From contig JASBUS010000053.1 of NCBI GenBank assembly GCA_030147745.1, forward strand, positions 1 to 45,169: DNA of 45,169 nt, written 5' to 3'. A program made the position numbers and the translations under genes. This document shows positions 9,425 through 19,538 of the stretch, one piece after another (the stretch's first letter is position 1; each line of letters starts with the position of its first letter). Below the pieces are notes generated by a model, which saw only the letters and a program-made list of their open reading frames with translations, had not been told where the DNA came from and searched no databases. Origin of the DNA: Alphaproteobacteria bacterium (lineage in GTDB: Bacteria > Pseudomonadota > Alphaproteobacteria > Micavibrionales > Micavibrionaceae).

Positions 9425-9449
9425 AAAAGCCCGCTTGTCGCGGGCTTTT
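9425..9449. terminator. Bidirectional terminator between paralogue 3 and ctaD
   Basis: Stem AAGCCCGC (9427-9434) / GCGGGCTT (9440-9447) with a TTGTC loop. It has an A-run on the left and TTTT on the right, so it can stop transcription from both convergent genes. Confidence 0.9.
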
Positions 9450-9458
9450 CTGTATCTC

Positions 9459-11078
<1,620 letters not shown>

Positions 11079-11085
11079 TTAAATA

Positions 11086-11886
11086 TTACATCTCAGCTTT
11101 TTTAGCTTCGATCCATTCTGCAAATTCTTCTTTGCTTACTGCGCGCACTTCCATAGGCATGAAAGCGTGATTTGCACCACAAAGTTCAGAACACTGGCCA
11201 AAATAGGTGCCTTCTTTTTCAATGCGTACCCAAGTTTGGTTCATACGCCCTGGAACGGCGTCTGTTTTGATGCCGAATGCTGGCATTGCGAAGCTGTGCA
11301 ATACGTCTGCCGCTGTCACGTCAATTTGAATTGTTGTGTCAACAGGCAAATACATTGGGTTGTCAACTGAAAGAAGGCGCTTTTGACCTTCTTCAGGCTT
11401 AATGTCTTCATCAGGGACCATATAACTCATGAAATTCACGCCGTCATGATCTGGGTATTCAACGCCCCAATACCATTGGTAACCTGTAACTTTAACAGTC
11501 ATTTCTGGGTCAACAACGCGGTCTGTGAAATAGAGAAGACGGAATGATGGAACAACAATCGCGAGCAAAATCAATACAGGCACTAATGTCCAGATGACTT
11601 CGAGCGGCACGTTATGTGTTGTTTTAGATGGTGTCGGGTTTGCTTTCTCGTTAAAGCGCAGAACAACATAAACCAACAAAACCAATACGAAAATGGTAAT
11701 GCCTGTAATGATATACATCATCATGTCGTGGAATTTATGAATTTCTTCTGCCACGGGTGTAACGGCTTCTGGGAACCCATACTGAGGTTTAATAACTTCA
11801 GCGGCGTCCTGTGCAAAACTCTCCAACGGCAGCCCCAAAGTCATGAGCATTAGTGCGCCTAACAAAAAATATACTTTTCTCAGCAT
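11086..11886 (-). CDS. ctaC: Cytochrome c oxidase subunit II
   Basis: 266 aa; signal peptide (hydrophobic residues about 5-20, cleavage near ESFAQ), two transmembrane helices (about 55-78 and 97-118), then a periplasmic cupredoxin domain. The CuA ligands are visible in CSELCGANHAFMPME (Cys, Cys, His, Met), and the electron-entry aromatic patch is YQWYWGVEYP. It accepts electrons from cytochrome c. I chose the ATG at 11886; the frame also contains a TTG at 11892, but spacing to AGAGA favours the ATG. It is first in the coxB-ctaD unit, with a good promoter at 11966-11994. Confidence 0.97.
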   Translation of the reverse strand: MLRKVYFLLGALMLMTLGLPLESFAQDAAEVIKPQYGFPEAVTPVAEEIHKFHDMMMYIITGITIFVLVLLVYVVLRFNEKANPTPSKTTHNVPLEVIWTLVPVLILLAIVVPSFRLLYFTDRVVDPEMTVKVTGYQWYWGVEYPDHDGVNFMSYMVPDEDIKPEEGQKRLLSVDNPMYLPVDTTIQIDVTAADVLHSFAMPAFGIKTDAVPGRMNQTWVRIEKEGTYFGQCSELCGANHAFMPMEVRAVSKEEFAEWIEAKKAEM

Positions 11887-11965
11887 AGTCAATCTATCTC
11901 TTATTGGTTGTATGATTTTGTTTTCTTTACTTAAAATTTATTTTGGTAAACAAAATTTTCTCATG

Positions 11966-11994
11966 TTTATATATAAGGTAATTCGATAAATCAA
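11966..11994 (-). promoter_or_regulatory. Predicted sigma70-type promoter of coxB-ctaD
   Basis: On the minus strand TTGATT (11994-11989) is followed after exactly 17 bases by TATAAA (11971-11966), about 80 bases upstream of the coxB start. The region between it and the gene is AT-rich. Confidence 0.55.
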
Positions 11995-12022
11995 GCAAGC
12001 ACTGGCTGCAAAGAAACTTTGA

Positions 12023-12739
12023 TTAGCGGTTGAGAAAGGCAAGCCCATATAACGCGGCGGTTTCCGCACGTAAAATATCATCACCGAGTGAAACGCTGAC
12101 TATATTTTTATGCTGACGGAGCAGGTCAATTTCCTCGGCGCTAAACCCGCCCTCAGGCCCAATTAAAAAAGCGGCATCGCCATCAGCTTTGATCTCGCTT
12201 ATATGGGGGATGCCATCAATGCGCTCTAACGCCGCATATATAGTTGAATATTCATTCAGGGCTTTGTTCAGGGCGCTGATCGGTTTGAGCGTGGGAATAT
12301 TTAGGCGCTCGCATTGTTCCGCGGCTTCAATGATTTGCTGCGTGATGCGTTCATCATTCACTTTGCGCACGTCTGTATTTTGGGTCAAAACGGGATGAAT
12401 GGCGTGGGCGCCAAGTTCAACCGCTTTTTCAATCATGAAGTCCATGCGATGTTTTTTGATGGGCGCACAAAGCAGGGTTATGCCCTTTGAGGGTTCGGGC
12501 TGCGGGCGTATGCACTCCATGGCGCGCGCCTGTCCGTCCTTTTTGCCAATATAGTCGATGCTGCAAAGCCATTCGCCATCGCGCCCGTTAAAAACGCGCA
12601 GTTGATCGCCGCTATTTAAGCGCAGCACATGCCCCAAATAATGGCTTTGTGCTTTATCCAAGGCAAAGCTTTGATCCGCATTTAACGCGGTATCAATATA
12701 AAGGCGCGGTAATTTTTTATGGACAGTCTGTCTCTTCAT
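12023..12739 (-). CDS. rsmE: 16S rRNA (uracil-1498-N3)-methyltransferase
   Basis: 238 aa cytoplasmic SPOUT-class methyltransferase that methylates U1498 of 16S rRNA using S-adenosylmethionine. An N-terminal PUA-like domain (HYLGHVLRLNSGDQLRVFNG, about residues 31-50) precedes the knotted SAM-binding domain with FMIEKAVELGAHAIHPVLT and the C-terminal signature LIGPEGGFSAEEIDL and SLGDDILRAETAALYGLAFLN. The length is typical. It is divergent from ubiA with only about 36 bases between the starts, an arrangement common in alphaproteobacteria, so the two promoters must overlap. The ribosome-binding site is weak. Confidence 0.95.
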   Translation of the reverse strand: MKRQTVHKKLPRLYIDTALNADQSFALDKAQSHYLGHVLRLNSGDQLRVFNGRDGEWLCSIDYIGKKDGQARAMECIRPQPEPSKGITLLCAPIKKHRMDFMIEKAVELGAHAIHPVLTQNTDVRKVNDERITQQIIEAAEQCERLNIPTLKPISALNKALNEYSTIYAALERIDGIPHISEIKADGDAAFLIGPEGGFSAEEIDLLRQHKNIVSVSLGDDILRAETAALYGLAFLNR

Positions 12740-12775
12740 AACGCATAGTCATAACATAAAAATGGAATATTAGAA

Positions 12776-13690
12776 ATGCTCGAAAATAATAAAAGCGATA
12801 TCGCCTATCAAGGCTGGCTTCTGCCGAAACTGCCGTCATTCATGCGTCCTTATGCCGTATTGATGCGTGCGGATCGACCTGTCGGCGTAATGCTGTTGCT
12901 GTGGCCATGTATCTGGTCGATTTTATTGGCGAGCGGCGGGGCGCTGCATTTGGGGCTTCATGGACTTAATATGCTGATTTTATTCTCCATCGGTGCGTTT
13001 TTAATGCGCAGCGCCGGCTGTATCGTCAATGATTTATGGGATCGTAACCTTGATGGCCGCGTGGCGCGCACGGCAAATAGGCCTTTGGCGAGCGGCGCAT
13101 TATCGGTAAAGCAGGCTGTGGCATTGCTCGCGGTGCTTTTGGGGCTGTCGCTACTTATATTATTACAGTTGCATCTGGTCGCGATATTGCTGGGTGTTGT
13201 GTCTGTGGCCTTTGTTGCGACTTATCCGGCGATGAAGCGGCTGACCTATTGGCCGCAGATTTTCTTGGGGCTAACCTTTAACTTCGGGGCATTAATGGGC
13301 TGGGCGGCTATGGAAGGGCGCGTATCTTTGGCGGCCTTGGTGCTTTATATTGCGGGTATATTCTGGACGCTTGCTTATGATACGATCTATGCCTATCAAG
13401 ACCGTGAAGACGATGCCATGGTCGGGATTAAATCAACGGCATTGTTATTTGGTGATAAAGGGCCATTCATGGTGAATGTCTTTTACGGCGTGGCCTTTGG
13501 TCTGTTTTTATTAGTTGGCTTGTTAAGCAGCGCATCAATATGGTTCTATGCTTTGACATTTTTTGCGGCTGTCCGTTTCTATTTGGCGCTTAAATCATGG
13601 CAGCCTCAAGATGCGGCAGATTGCTTAAAACTGTTTAAGAAGAACATTATATTGGGCTTTTTCCTTGCTCTGGCTTGTGCGCTGCTGTAG
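12776..13690 (+). CDS. ubiA: 4-hydroxybenzoate polyprenyltransferase
   Basis: 304 aa integral inner-membrane prenyltransferase that joins a polyprenyl diphosphate to 4-hydroxybenzoate in ubiquinone synthesis. Both Asp-rich Mg-diphosphate motifs are present: NDLWDRNLDGRVARTANRPLA (about residue 80-100) and YDTIYAYQDREDD (about 200-212). About eight to nine hydrophobic helices are seen. It begins MRADRPVGVMLLLWPCIWS around residue 30, as in the family. GGAATATTAGAA precedes the ATG. The quinone made here supplies the respiratory chain ending at the neighbouring oxidase genes. haem-O synthase (ctaB) is a relative, but the RADRPVG and NDLWDR context points to UbiA. Confidence 0.95.
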   Translation: MLENNKSDIAYQGWLLPKLPSFMRPYAVLMRADRPVGVMLLLWPCIWSILLASGGALHLGLHGLNMLILFSIGAFLMRSAGCIVNDLWDRNLDGRVARTANRPLASGALSVKQAVALLAVLLGLSLLILLQLHLVAILLGVVSVAFVATYPAMKRLTYWPQIFLGLTFNFGALMGWAAMEGRVSLAALVLYIAGIFWTLAYDTIYAYQDREDDAMVGIKSTALLFGDKGPFMVNVFYGVAFGLFLLVGLLSSASIWFYALTFFAAVRFYLALKSWQPQDAADCLKLFKKNIILGFFLALACALL

Positions 13691-13709
13691 CGTCAAATTA
13701 AGAATTAAC

Positions 13710-13738
13710 TTGACATACTGTTATTTTATGTTAAATGT
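13710..13738 (+). promoter_or_regulatory. Candidate promoter of the 13766 gene
   Basis: A perfect TTGACA at 13710-13715 lies after ubiA. The matching -10 is weak: TTAAAT or TAAATG at a spacing of 15-16. It is suggestive only. Confidence 0.35.
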
Positions 13739-13765
13739 GTTTTGCAAGAGTTACTGGGTTAAACA

Positions 13766-14326
13766 ATGAATTTCAGAATAAAGCAAAAAACAATGAACTA
13801 TAACCTCGCCATTGATGATAAGAAGCTAAGGGGCTCAGCTATGGCTGTGCTTAATGCTTTGCAGCGTTTGGTCGTTGTGATTCAAAATATTGATAAAGCT
13901 TTGGACGCAAAAATTATTGCGCCTGAAAATCGTGAGCGTTTAGTTTTTGCACGCAATGCCCTATGTTTGACCGCCAATATCTGGAATGAACATTTGTCAG
14001 GTAATATTGGTCGCCTTTACCGTATGTCGGATGAAATGGCTTTACCACAATCATCAGCGGAGCAAGTGTCTTTCTATAAAGAACGCATGCCACGCTCTAT
14101 CCGTTTTGCAGCAAAAGAGCTTGAGGTCATGAATGTGCCGCATGTCGAAGGTTTCGTCGATAATGCGACTGAAATTTGTGCGGTTATGGCCGAATATGCG
14201 CTTAGCTATGCTGAAATCGCCGCTTACCTGAAAAAGCATCAAGAAAATATTGATGATATTCCGATGCTGGATATGATTGAAGCCGAAGTGGTCTTTTCAT
14301 CTGTTCAAAATAACGCATCAGCGTAA
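13766..14326 (+). CDS. Unknown helical protein
   Basis: 186 aa, apparently all-helical, with no signal peptide, membrane segment or cysteine-rich motif. Segments such as AVLNALQRLVVVIQNIDKAL and FAAKELEVMNVPHVEGFVD suggest a helical bundle. I do not recognise the family. There are two possible starts, 13766 and MNYNLA at 13793; neither has a clear Shine-Dalgarno. It stands alone between ubiA and the first DsbA-like gene, with a TTGACA box upstream. Codon use is like that of its neighbours. Confidence 0.6.
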   Translation: MNFRIKQKTMNYNLAIDDKKLRGSAMAVLNALQRLVVVIQNIDKALDAKIIAPENRERLVFARNALCLTANIWNEHLSGNIGRLYRMSDEMALPQSSAEQVSFYKERMPRSIRFAAKELEVMNVPHVEGFVDNATEICAVMAEYALSYAEIAAYLKKHQENIDDIPMLDMIEAEVVFSSVQNNASA

Positions 14327-14488
14327 ATCTTTTAAAATCATTACACGCTTTTTTTGACCTTTTTGCGCATTCCTCTTTTCATTGCGCGATCTTGCGCTAT
14401 CATCATTACTTTAGTAACCTTAGGGGCTATATTTGCGAATATAAGCAAAATAACACTAGGTTTTGTGGATCATTAAAGGAGTTCTCAT

Positions 14489-15262
14489 ATGTTTCAGCGC
14501 CGTATCGGTAAATTAGGTTTGGCTTTGGCCGCATGTTCTGCATTGGTGGCATCGCCAGCAATCGCCAAAGAAAAAAAGGCAGACGCACCAGCGCCTGCAT
14601 TAAGCGAAGCGCAAAAGACTGAAGTGAATGATATGATTCATCAATTCATCATGAATAATCCAGAAGTGATGCTCGAATCGGTTGAGCTTTACCAAAAGCG
14701 TTTGGAAGATGAGCGCGTGGCGCAGTCTAAAAATGCATCTAAAGATTTGGTCGCGGACATTAAGAGCGGCAAATTCGATGTTGCTTTTGCAGGCGACTTG
14801 GATTCAGACTTCTTGATTGTTGAATTTGTCGATTATAACTGCGGCTTCTGTAAGCGTGGTTTTGAGGCGGTAAGTGCTTTGATGGATCAAGGTGGTTATA
14901 AATTTGCCTTTGTTGATTTGCCAGTTTTGGGTAATAGTTCACGCGAGGCGGCAAAATATGCTTTGGCTGCAAAAATGCAGGGTAAATATGTTGAATTCCA
15001 TATCGCTTTGTTTAAGCAGCCTAGTGCGCGCACGGAAGTTGGATTCCAAAAAATTGCGGATGAGCTTGGCTTGGATTTTGAAAAGTTAAAAGCTGATGCA
15101 AATGGTGAAGCGGTGAAAGCAGAACTCGAGAGCCATCGTGAGGCGGCGGACAAGCTTGGCATTTCAGGCACGCCAGCTTTCATCATTGGTGATGAATTTG
15201 TGCCAGGTTACGTGCCGCTCGAAACAATGCAGTCAATGATTGATGAGCAGCTACAGCAATAA
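14489..15262 (+). CDS. Periplasmic DsbA/ScsC-like thiol oxidoreductase
   Basis: 257 aa; signal peptide (hydrophobic about 9-24, cleavage after SPAIA), an Ala/Pro linker, an N-terminal helical region (SEAQKTEVNDMIHQFIMNNPEVML) like the ScsC_N oligomerisation segment, then a DsbA-type thioredoxin fold with active site NCGFCKRG (about residue 113) and cis-Pro loop GISGTPAFIIGDEFVPGY near 230. It probably introduces or isomerises disulfides in exported proteins; if it oligomerises through the N-terminal stalk it may act as an isomerase. AAAGGAG precedes the start. A terminator separates it from the second DsbA-like gene. Confidence 0.9.
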   Translation: MFQRRIGKLGLALAACSALVASPAIAKEKKADAPAPALSEAQKTEVNDMIHQFIMNNPEVMLESVELYQKRLEDERVAQSKNASKDLVADIKSGKFDVAFAGDLDSDFLIVEFVDYNCGFCKRGFEAVSALMDQGGYKFAFVDLPVLGNSSREAAKYALAAKMQGKYVEFHIALFKQPSARTEVGFQKIADELGLDFEKLKADANGEAVKAELESHREAADKLGISGTPAFIIGDEFVPGYVPLETMQSMIDEQLQQ

Positions 15263-15279
15263 GAATATAAATCAATAAG

Positions 15280-15315
15280 ACTCTGGGCGTATAATAAACC
15301 GCCCAGAGTGTTTTT
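15280..15315 (+). terminator. Terminator between the two DsbA-like genes
   Basis: Perfect 10-bp stem ACTCTGGGCG (15280-15289) / CGCCCAGAGT (15300-15309), 10-base loop, then GTTTTT. The next gene starts only 20 bases on, so this may work as an attenuator rather than a full stop. Confidence 0.85.
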
Positions 15316-15334
15316 ATAATAAGAAAGTGGTATC

Positions 15335-16024
15335 ATGCGTATTGTCTTAGGGTCTATTATCGCGGTTCTTTTGCTCATTATCGGCGCTGGCGCTTATCTT
15401 TATACGCAAAATTACATGAGCGTTAAAAACAGCCAGAAGTTCACGCCGATCGAGGTCGATGAGGAAGGCTTTGCAAAAAAGACACTGAGCACCGCTGAAA
15501 TTCAAACCATCCACGATACTGATACGCCTATGACGATTGCGGGGGATGAAAATTCGCCATTAAAAGTCATCGTTTTTTATGATTATAACTGCCCATATTG
15601 TGTCATTGAAGAAGCGACAATGCATGAGGCGTTGAGCGGGCGTAATGATGTGCGCGTTGTTTTACGTCCTGTACCTTTTCTAGGGGAAGATTCATATATG
15701 ATGGCGGCAATGGCAATGGCGGCTGCGAAAATTGGTATATTCCCAGAATTTCATAAAGTTATCTTTAATGCGAGAGGCAAAATGACGCAAAATAAAGCGG
15801 CTGCTTTATTGGAGGAAGCGGGCTTGCCTGTCGGGCAGATTCTGGTTGCGGCGCAAGACCCAACCATCCGTAGCGCCGTGCAGGAAAACCAACAGCTTGC
15901 TATTGATGTTGGGGCACATTATGTGCCGTCATTTGTGATTGGTGATCGCCTCTATATGCCTTTAGATCGTGATACCACGGCAGAAGAATTCTCTGATATG
16001 TTTGATCAGGAATTAATGCGTTAA
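15335..16024 (+). CDS. Membrane-anchored DsbA-like thiol oxidoreductase
   Basis: 229 aa; an N-terminal hydrophobic helix (about residues 3-23) without a clear cleavage site, so probably a signal anchor with a periplasmic thioredoxin domain. Active site NCPYCVIEE (about residue 88) has the CPYC pair, different from CGFC in the preceding paralogue; the cis-Pro loop is HYVPSFVIGDRLYMP near 195-205. The helical ScsC-like N-terminal stalk is missing. The two genes look like an ancient duplication with divided roles, oxidase versus isomerase or different clients; this is inference. No dsbB or dsbD is in the window. Confidence 0.87.
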   Translation: MRIVLGSIIAVLLLIIGAGAYLYTQNYMSVKNSQKFTPIEVDEEGFAKKTLSTAEIQTIHDTDTPMTIAGDENSPLKVIVFYDYNCPYCVIEEATMHEALSGRNDVRVVLRPVPFLGEDSYMMAAMAMAAAKIGIFPEFHKVIFNARGKMTQNKAAALLEEAGLPVGQILVAAQDPTIRSAVQENQQLAIDVGAHYVPSFVIGDRLYMPLDRDTTAEEFSDMFDQELMR

Positions 16025-16133
16025 GCTTATCGATTGATTCCGGAAAATATTTGACCTTTAGCCCGTTTAGGTATACAACAATCCTGTTTGCATAATTAAG
16101 AACAGCATTGAAAAGCAAGGCAGGCAGGGTGAA

Positions 16134-16763
16134 ATGACTTTACACGCGGATGAATTTAACCGTATTGGCCAATATTTATTAATTGAAAAAACAGCATTAG
16201 CACGCGCCGATGCTGCATTGGTCTTTGGTAATCGCTCGATTTCAGATAGTCTCACATCTGCTGTTGCTCATTATTATCATCAGGGCTTTTTCCCATATAT
16301 CGTTGTGAGTGGTGGGAATATTGTCGACCCTGATGAAGGGAGAGTAAACATGGTGCAGACGGAAGCCGAATACATGGCGGCACGCTTAAATGGGCTTGGT
16401 GTGCCAGAAAATAAAATTATCTGTGAAAATCAGGCAACCAATACGCAAGAGAATGTTGAGTTCTGTCGCGATATATTTAATGATCATGCCGCACTTCAAA
16501 ATGCCCGTTCGGTCATGTCTTTTGGTAATATCATTGCATCACGTCGTTTTCTAATGACCCTAAAAGCACATTGGCCTGAAATGCTGGCTATGCATGTGGG
16601 GGTTAATGGTTATGATTGTCCAGCATTTAAATGGCACACGAATCACGCATTTCGTGATGCGGTGATGGATCAATACATGCGTCTTGCTCCCTATCAAGCC
16701 AATGGCTGGATTAAAGAAATCGACCTCGATGCTCTTAACCAACGCATTCTTGACTTGCAATGA
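16134..16763 (+). CDS. YdcF/ElyC-type (DUF218) protein
   Basis: 209 aa, no signal peptide. Matches the DUF218/YdcF family: ADAALVFGNR at about 25 (first strand and loop), VAHYYHQGFFPYIVVSGGN (about 43-61), TEAEYMAARLNGLGVPENKII and ENQATNTQENVEFCRD (the conserved E-x-x-x-x-T-x-E segment), then FGNIIASRRFLMTL. Relatives ElyC and SanA affect envelope integrity, and soluble YdcF binds S-adenosylmethionine; the biochemical role of this one is unknown. GCAGGGTG precedes the start. It lies 41 bases before GExH paralogue 4, and the two are probably cotranscribed. Confidence 0.85.
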   Translation: MTLHADEFNRIGQYLLIEKTALARADAALVFGNRSISDSLTSAVAHYYHQGFFPYIVVSGGNIVDPDEGRVNMVQTEAEYMAARLNGLGVPENKIICENQATNTQENVEFCRDIFNDHAALQNARSVMSFGNIIASRRFLMTLKAHWPEMLAMHVGVNGYDCPAFKWHTNHAFRDAVMDQYMRLAPYQANGWIKEIDLDALNQRILDLQ

Positions 16764-16804
16764 CATAGGTTTATTTAAGGTAAAGAAATTATATTTAGGG
16801 TGTT

Positions 16805-17959
16805 ATGAGACATAAGAGTAAAAAGATAGAAACCGCATTTAATGCGGCGACAATCAATAGTTTTCATCAAGTTGATATTAATGCGGCGCAGAGTTTGAAT
16901 AAATCAGTGGCGCGCGCGCATGATGCAATTTTAGCGCGTCGCGCCGAAATGGATGCTACAGGTCAATTGGATAAGCCGTTATTCGTGTTGATTGGTGAAG
17001 ATCATGAAAGCGTTCAGCATTATTTGCATCATATGGTTTTATTAGATCGTTTGGCGCAATATCCTAAAAGCTTGGCCATTGCTTATGAGCAACCATATGA
17101 TTTGCTTGCGCGCTTTTACCGTGACAATGGCGCTTATGAACCAAACCGTCAGCTTGTCCATTATATGAATGATGTCGATCGCGATACGGCTGTTAGTGTC
17201 AAATTGCGTTTTAGTGCCGTTGATAATTTTTCGGCCTATTTCGCGCATAAAGCTTTGGCGCATACTGTTGTCAATGTGATGGATGCGCATCTGGATGCAC
17301 GCTTCATCGGTAGTGATATTTCTTATGACAGTGATGAATTAATCGAAACAGAAGATATGCGCGCGGCAGATTCTTTACGCCGTGCGGGGCTAGATGCCAA
17401 TGAAATGTACCATATTTCATCACCAGAGGGCATTCATGCCCGTAACCAACATATGGCACGTTATTTGTTAGACGAAACACGTCGTTATCCTGCATCGATT
17501 GTTTTGCAGTTTTGCGGTATTGCGCATTTAAATGGTGACGGCGATGAAAATCGCGCTGAATGGGGCTTGGCACAAATCTTAAAGGCGCAAGGCGCTGATG
17601 TTTTAATCATGCCGCTTAAGACGGAGTCTTTCGTTATGCCGGAAACAGGCTTGGCGCAGGACGATATTGTTAAATGTAAACTGCCAATCGGTCCATATGC
17701 GGAATATGACCCACGTTTTGAGTTAAGCACTAAATATGCAGCGGCCTCCGTAATGCCCAATATCATGCGCAGTAAAGCGCAGGAGGCTTATTACATTAAT
17801 CAGCAGCTTTATTTGGCGGGTGAAAAACACTTGGCTTTGGCAATTGATGATTATGAAGCGCTGAAAAATATCTATGGCGCCGATGTCGCGAAGCTTTATA
17901 AAACGATTGATCGTTCATTTTACGGCATTGAAGATAAAAAATTAGCGCCTGCAATTTAG
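16805..17959 (+). CDS. GExH-family protein, paralogue 4 (longest, isolated copy)
   Basis: 384 aa; same family as the three tandem genes at 6237-9421, but located 7.4 kb away behind a YdcF-like gene. Landmarks: LFVLIGEDH (GExH 64-67), HHMVLLDRL, E95 in YEQP, GIHARNQHMARYL (RN-HM 213-217), QFCGIAHLNGDGDE (CGxxH 237-241) and YYINQQLYLAGE. Spacing between motifs is close to that in the others. It has an N-terminal extension of about 25 residues and a unique C-terminal tail of about 45 residues after the conserved INxxL helix. No signal peptide. AGGG precedes the ATG. Its last codons overlap a hairpin that terminates the convergent gene. Confidence 0.78.
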   Translation: MRHKSKKIETAFNAATINSFHQVDINAAQSLNKSVARAHDAILARRAEMDATGQLDKPLFVLIGEDHESVQHYLHHMVLLDRLAQYPKSLAIAYEQPYDLLARFYRDNGAYEPNRQLVHYMNDVDRDTAVSVKLRFSAVDNFSAYFAHKALAHTVVNVMDAHLDARFIGSDISYDSDELIETEDMRAADSLRRAGLDANEMYHISSPEGIHARNQHMARYLLDETRRYPASIVLQFCGIAHLNGDGDENRAEWGLAQILKAQGADVLIMPLKTESFVMPETGLAQDDIVKCKLPIGPYAEYDPRFELSTKYAAASVMPNIMRSKAQEAYYINQQLYLAGEKHLALAIDDYEALKNIYGADVAKLYKTIDRSFYGIEDKKLAPAI

Positions 17960-17967
17960 GCGCTAAT
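17936..17967 (-). terminator. Terminator of the 17988-18635 gene, embedded in the end of paralogue 4
   Basis: On the minus strand ATTAGCGCC / GGCGCTAAT (9-bp stem, 9-base loop) is followed by six T (the A-run at 17936-17941 on the plus strand). It lies 20 bases beyond the minus-strand stop and includes the stop codon of the convergent gene. On the plus strand the T-run is poor. Confidence 0.85.
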
Positions 17968-17987
17968 CAAAAACTTATTTTATTCAT

Positions 17988-18635
17988 TTAAGCGGTACCG
18001 CTTTTCTTTTGACCCGGTGAATTACCGATAAAAGCATCTTCAAAAGCATATTTAAGCTCTTGCCTATTTTTCGAGTAGGTTGCCCAGCTCATCATCATAT
18101 AGGCGATGAACAAATCCATTGCAAAAGTACGGCGACGGTTATGTTCTTGCTTTTGTTTCTCCTGCGTGTCTTTTTGATACATGAAGGCTTTTTCTTCAAG
18201 CATACGACGACGGAGGCGACGCTCTTCCATTTCTTCCAAAACCAAGCGGTGACGCTTCATTTGGATCATAGCGGAAATCTTTTCATCGTGACGCAACTCA
18301 ATCAAGCGCGCACTAAACGCACTATGGGCGCTTTGGACGCGGTCACTGGCCACAGCTGCCATCGCGTCATAGGCGCTATCACCTTTCTCCGCAAGGCTGT
18401 CTAAAATGCCGCAGGCATCCAGATATTCCTTATGTAGGCTTGCCAATAAAGGGTCAATCGACATAAAGAGCGCCATTTCTTGGGAAACGCGATCTAGGCT
18501 AGCTGGAATGTCTTGTCCAGCCATTTTATCTAGCGGCTTTACTTCTGGCTTTTCGGCCTTGTCGGCCTCAAGCTCAAAAAGCTCCGGTCTTTTAACGAAA
18601 GCCTCCATAGCGGCGGCTAAGGATAGGTTACGCAT
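17988..18635 (-). CDS. Coiled-coil protein of unknown function
   Basis: 215 aa from the ATG at 18635, chosen because GGAGAG lies just upstream; a TTG at 18653 would add six residues. The protein is highly charged and helical. A long coiled coil is likely around residues 115-165 (LVLEEMEERRLRRRMLEEKAF), followed by a short hydrophobic stretch FAMDLFIAYMMMSWATY (about 170-186) that could insert in or lie on the membrane. The C-terminus is polar. The N-terminal 40 residues are rich in E, K and P. I do not recognise a family. It is convergent with paralogue 4. Confidence 0.65.
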   Translation of the reverse strand: MRNLSLAAAMEAFVKRPELFELEADKAEKPEVKPLDKMAGQDIPASLDRVSQEMALFMSIDPLLASLHKEYLDACGILDSLAEKGDSAYDAMAAVASDRVQSAHSAFSARLIELRHDEKISAMIQMKRHRLVLEEMEERRLRRRMLEEKAFMYQKDTQEKQKQEHNRRRTFAMDLFIAYMMMSWATYSKNRQELKYAFEDAFIGNSPGQKKSGTA

Positions 18636-18794
18636 TTTACTCTCCACACACACAAAGTCTTCAACTCACATTTCGCATGATATAGACAACTTCTTTAAAA
18701 TTTATTAATACCGTGAATTTTTTTCATGATGACACCCTAGAAGCTTTGCGCTATAAGGGCTTAGAGCTTAAAAAATAACAGAAGAAGGTTAATA

Positions 18795-19538
18795 ATGTCT
18801 TTGTATCTTCCGCGCGTCATCGGTCATCGTGGGGCAAAAGCCTACGCACCAGAAAACACCCTTGAATCTATCCATACGGCTGCTGACCTTGGCGTTAAAT
18901 GGGTGGAGCTTGATGTGAAGCTAACTAAAGACCAAGTGCCGATCATCTTCCATGATGATACATTGGAGCGCACAACCAATGGCTCTGGCTTAGTTGCCAA
19001 TATGACTTATGAAGATATCCGTCAGCTTGAAGCGGGCAGCTGGTATGCAGAAAGCTTCGCCGGCGTAAAAATCCCGACATTGGAAGAGGCGCTCGACGTT
19101 ATTTATGATCGTGGTCTTGGCTTTAATATGGAGATTAAACCTTGCGCAGGACGCGAAAAAGAAACCGCCGAAGTCGCGCTTGATTGCATTTCTGCTAGCT
19201 GGGATGACCATAAAAATATCCTGATTTCGAGTTTCTCACATGTTTCGCTTGAAGTTGCCTGTGATATGGCGGGCGACTGGGCGCGTGGTTTACTGCTTGA
19301 AAAAGACCTGCCTAATAATTTGGCTGAACTGGTGGAATTTTTCGACCCGAAAACCATTAACTTTGATGCCGACACCGAAGAAAGCGCTATTGAAGAATTG
19401 CTCGATTTTGAATTGCCGCTTGTGTGCTACACGGTCAATGACCCCATGCAAGCCCGCCGCCTAGTTAATCTCGGCGTAGATAGCTTCTTCAGCGATTGCC
19501 CAGACGTGATCGAAGAGAATTTGCCTAAGGCACATTAA
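18795..19538 (+). CDS. ugpQ: Glycerophosphodiester phosphodiesterase
   Basis: 247 aa, no signal peptide, so the cytoplasmic UgpQ type; it hydrolyses glycerophosphodiesters to glycerol 3-phosphate and an alcohol. TIM-barrel GDPD signature: GHRGAKAYAPENTLES at residues 10-25 (catalytic His and Arg), VELDVKLTKDQVPIIFHDDTLERTT (metal-binding Glu/Asp and catalytic His), NMEIKP and the C-terminal YTVNDPMQARRLVNLGVDSFFSDCPD. The length is standard. Its stop codon overlaps that of convergent folA by sharing TTAA at 19535-19538. Confidence 0.95.
   Translation: MSLYLPRVIGHRGAKAYAPENTLESIHTAADLGVKWVELDVKLTKDQVPIIFHDDTLERTTNGSGLVANMTYEDIRQLEAGSWYAESFAGVKIPTLEEALDVIYDRGLGFNMEIKPCAGREKETAEVALDCISASWDDHKNILISSFSHVSLEVACDMAGDWARGLLLEKDLPNNLAELVEFFDPKTINFDADTEESAIEELLDFELPLVCYTVNDPMQARRLVNLGVDSFFSDCPDVIEENLPKAH

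Noticed and set aside
16051-16077. TTGACC/TATACA promoter before the YdcF-like gene
   Set aside because: Spacing is only 15 bases; too weak to list as a feature.
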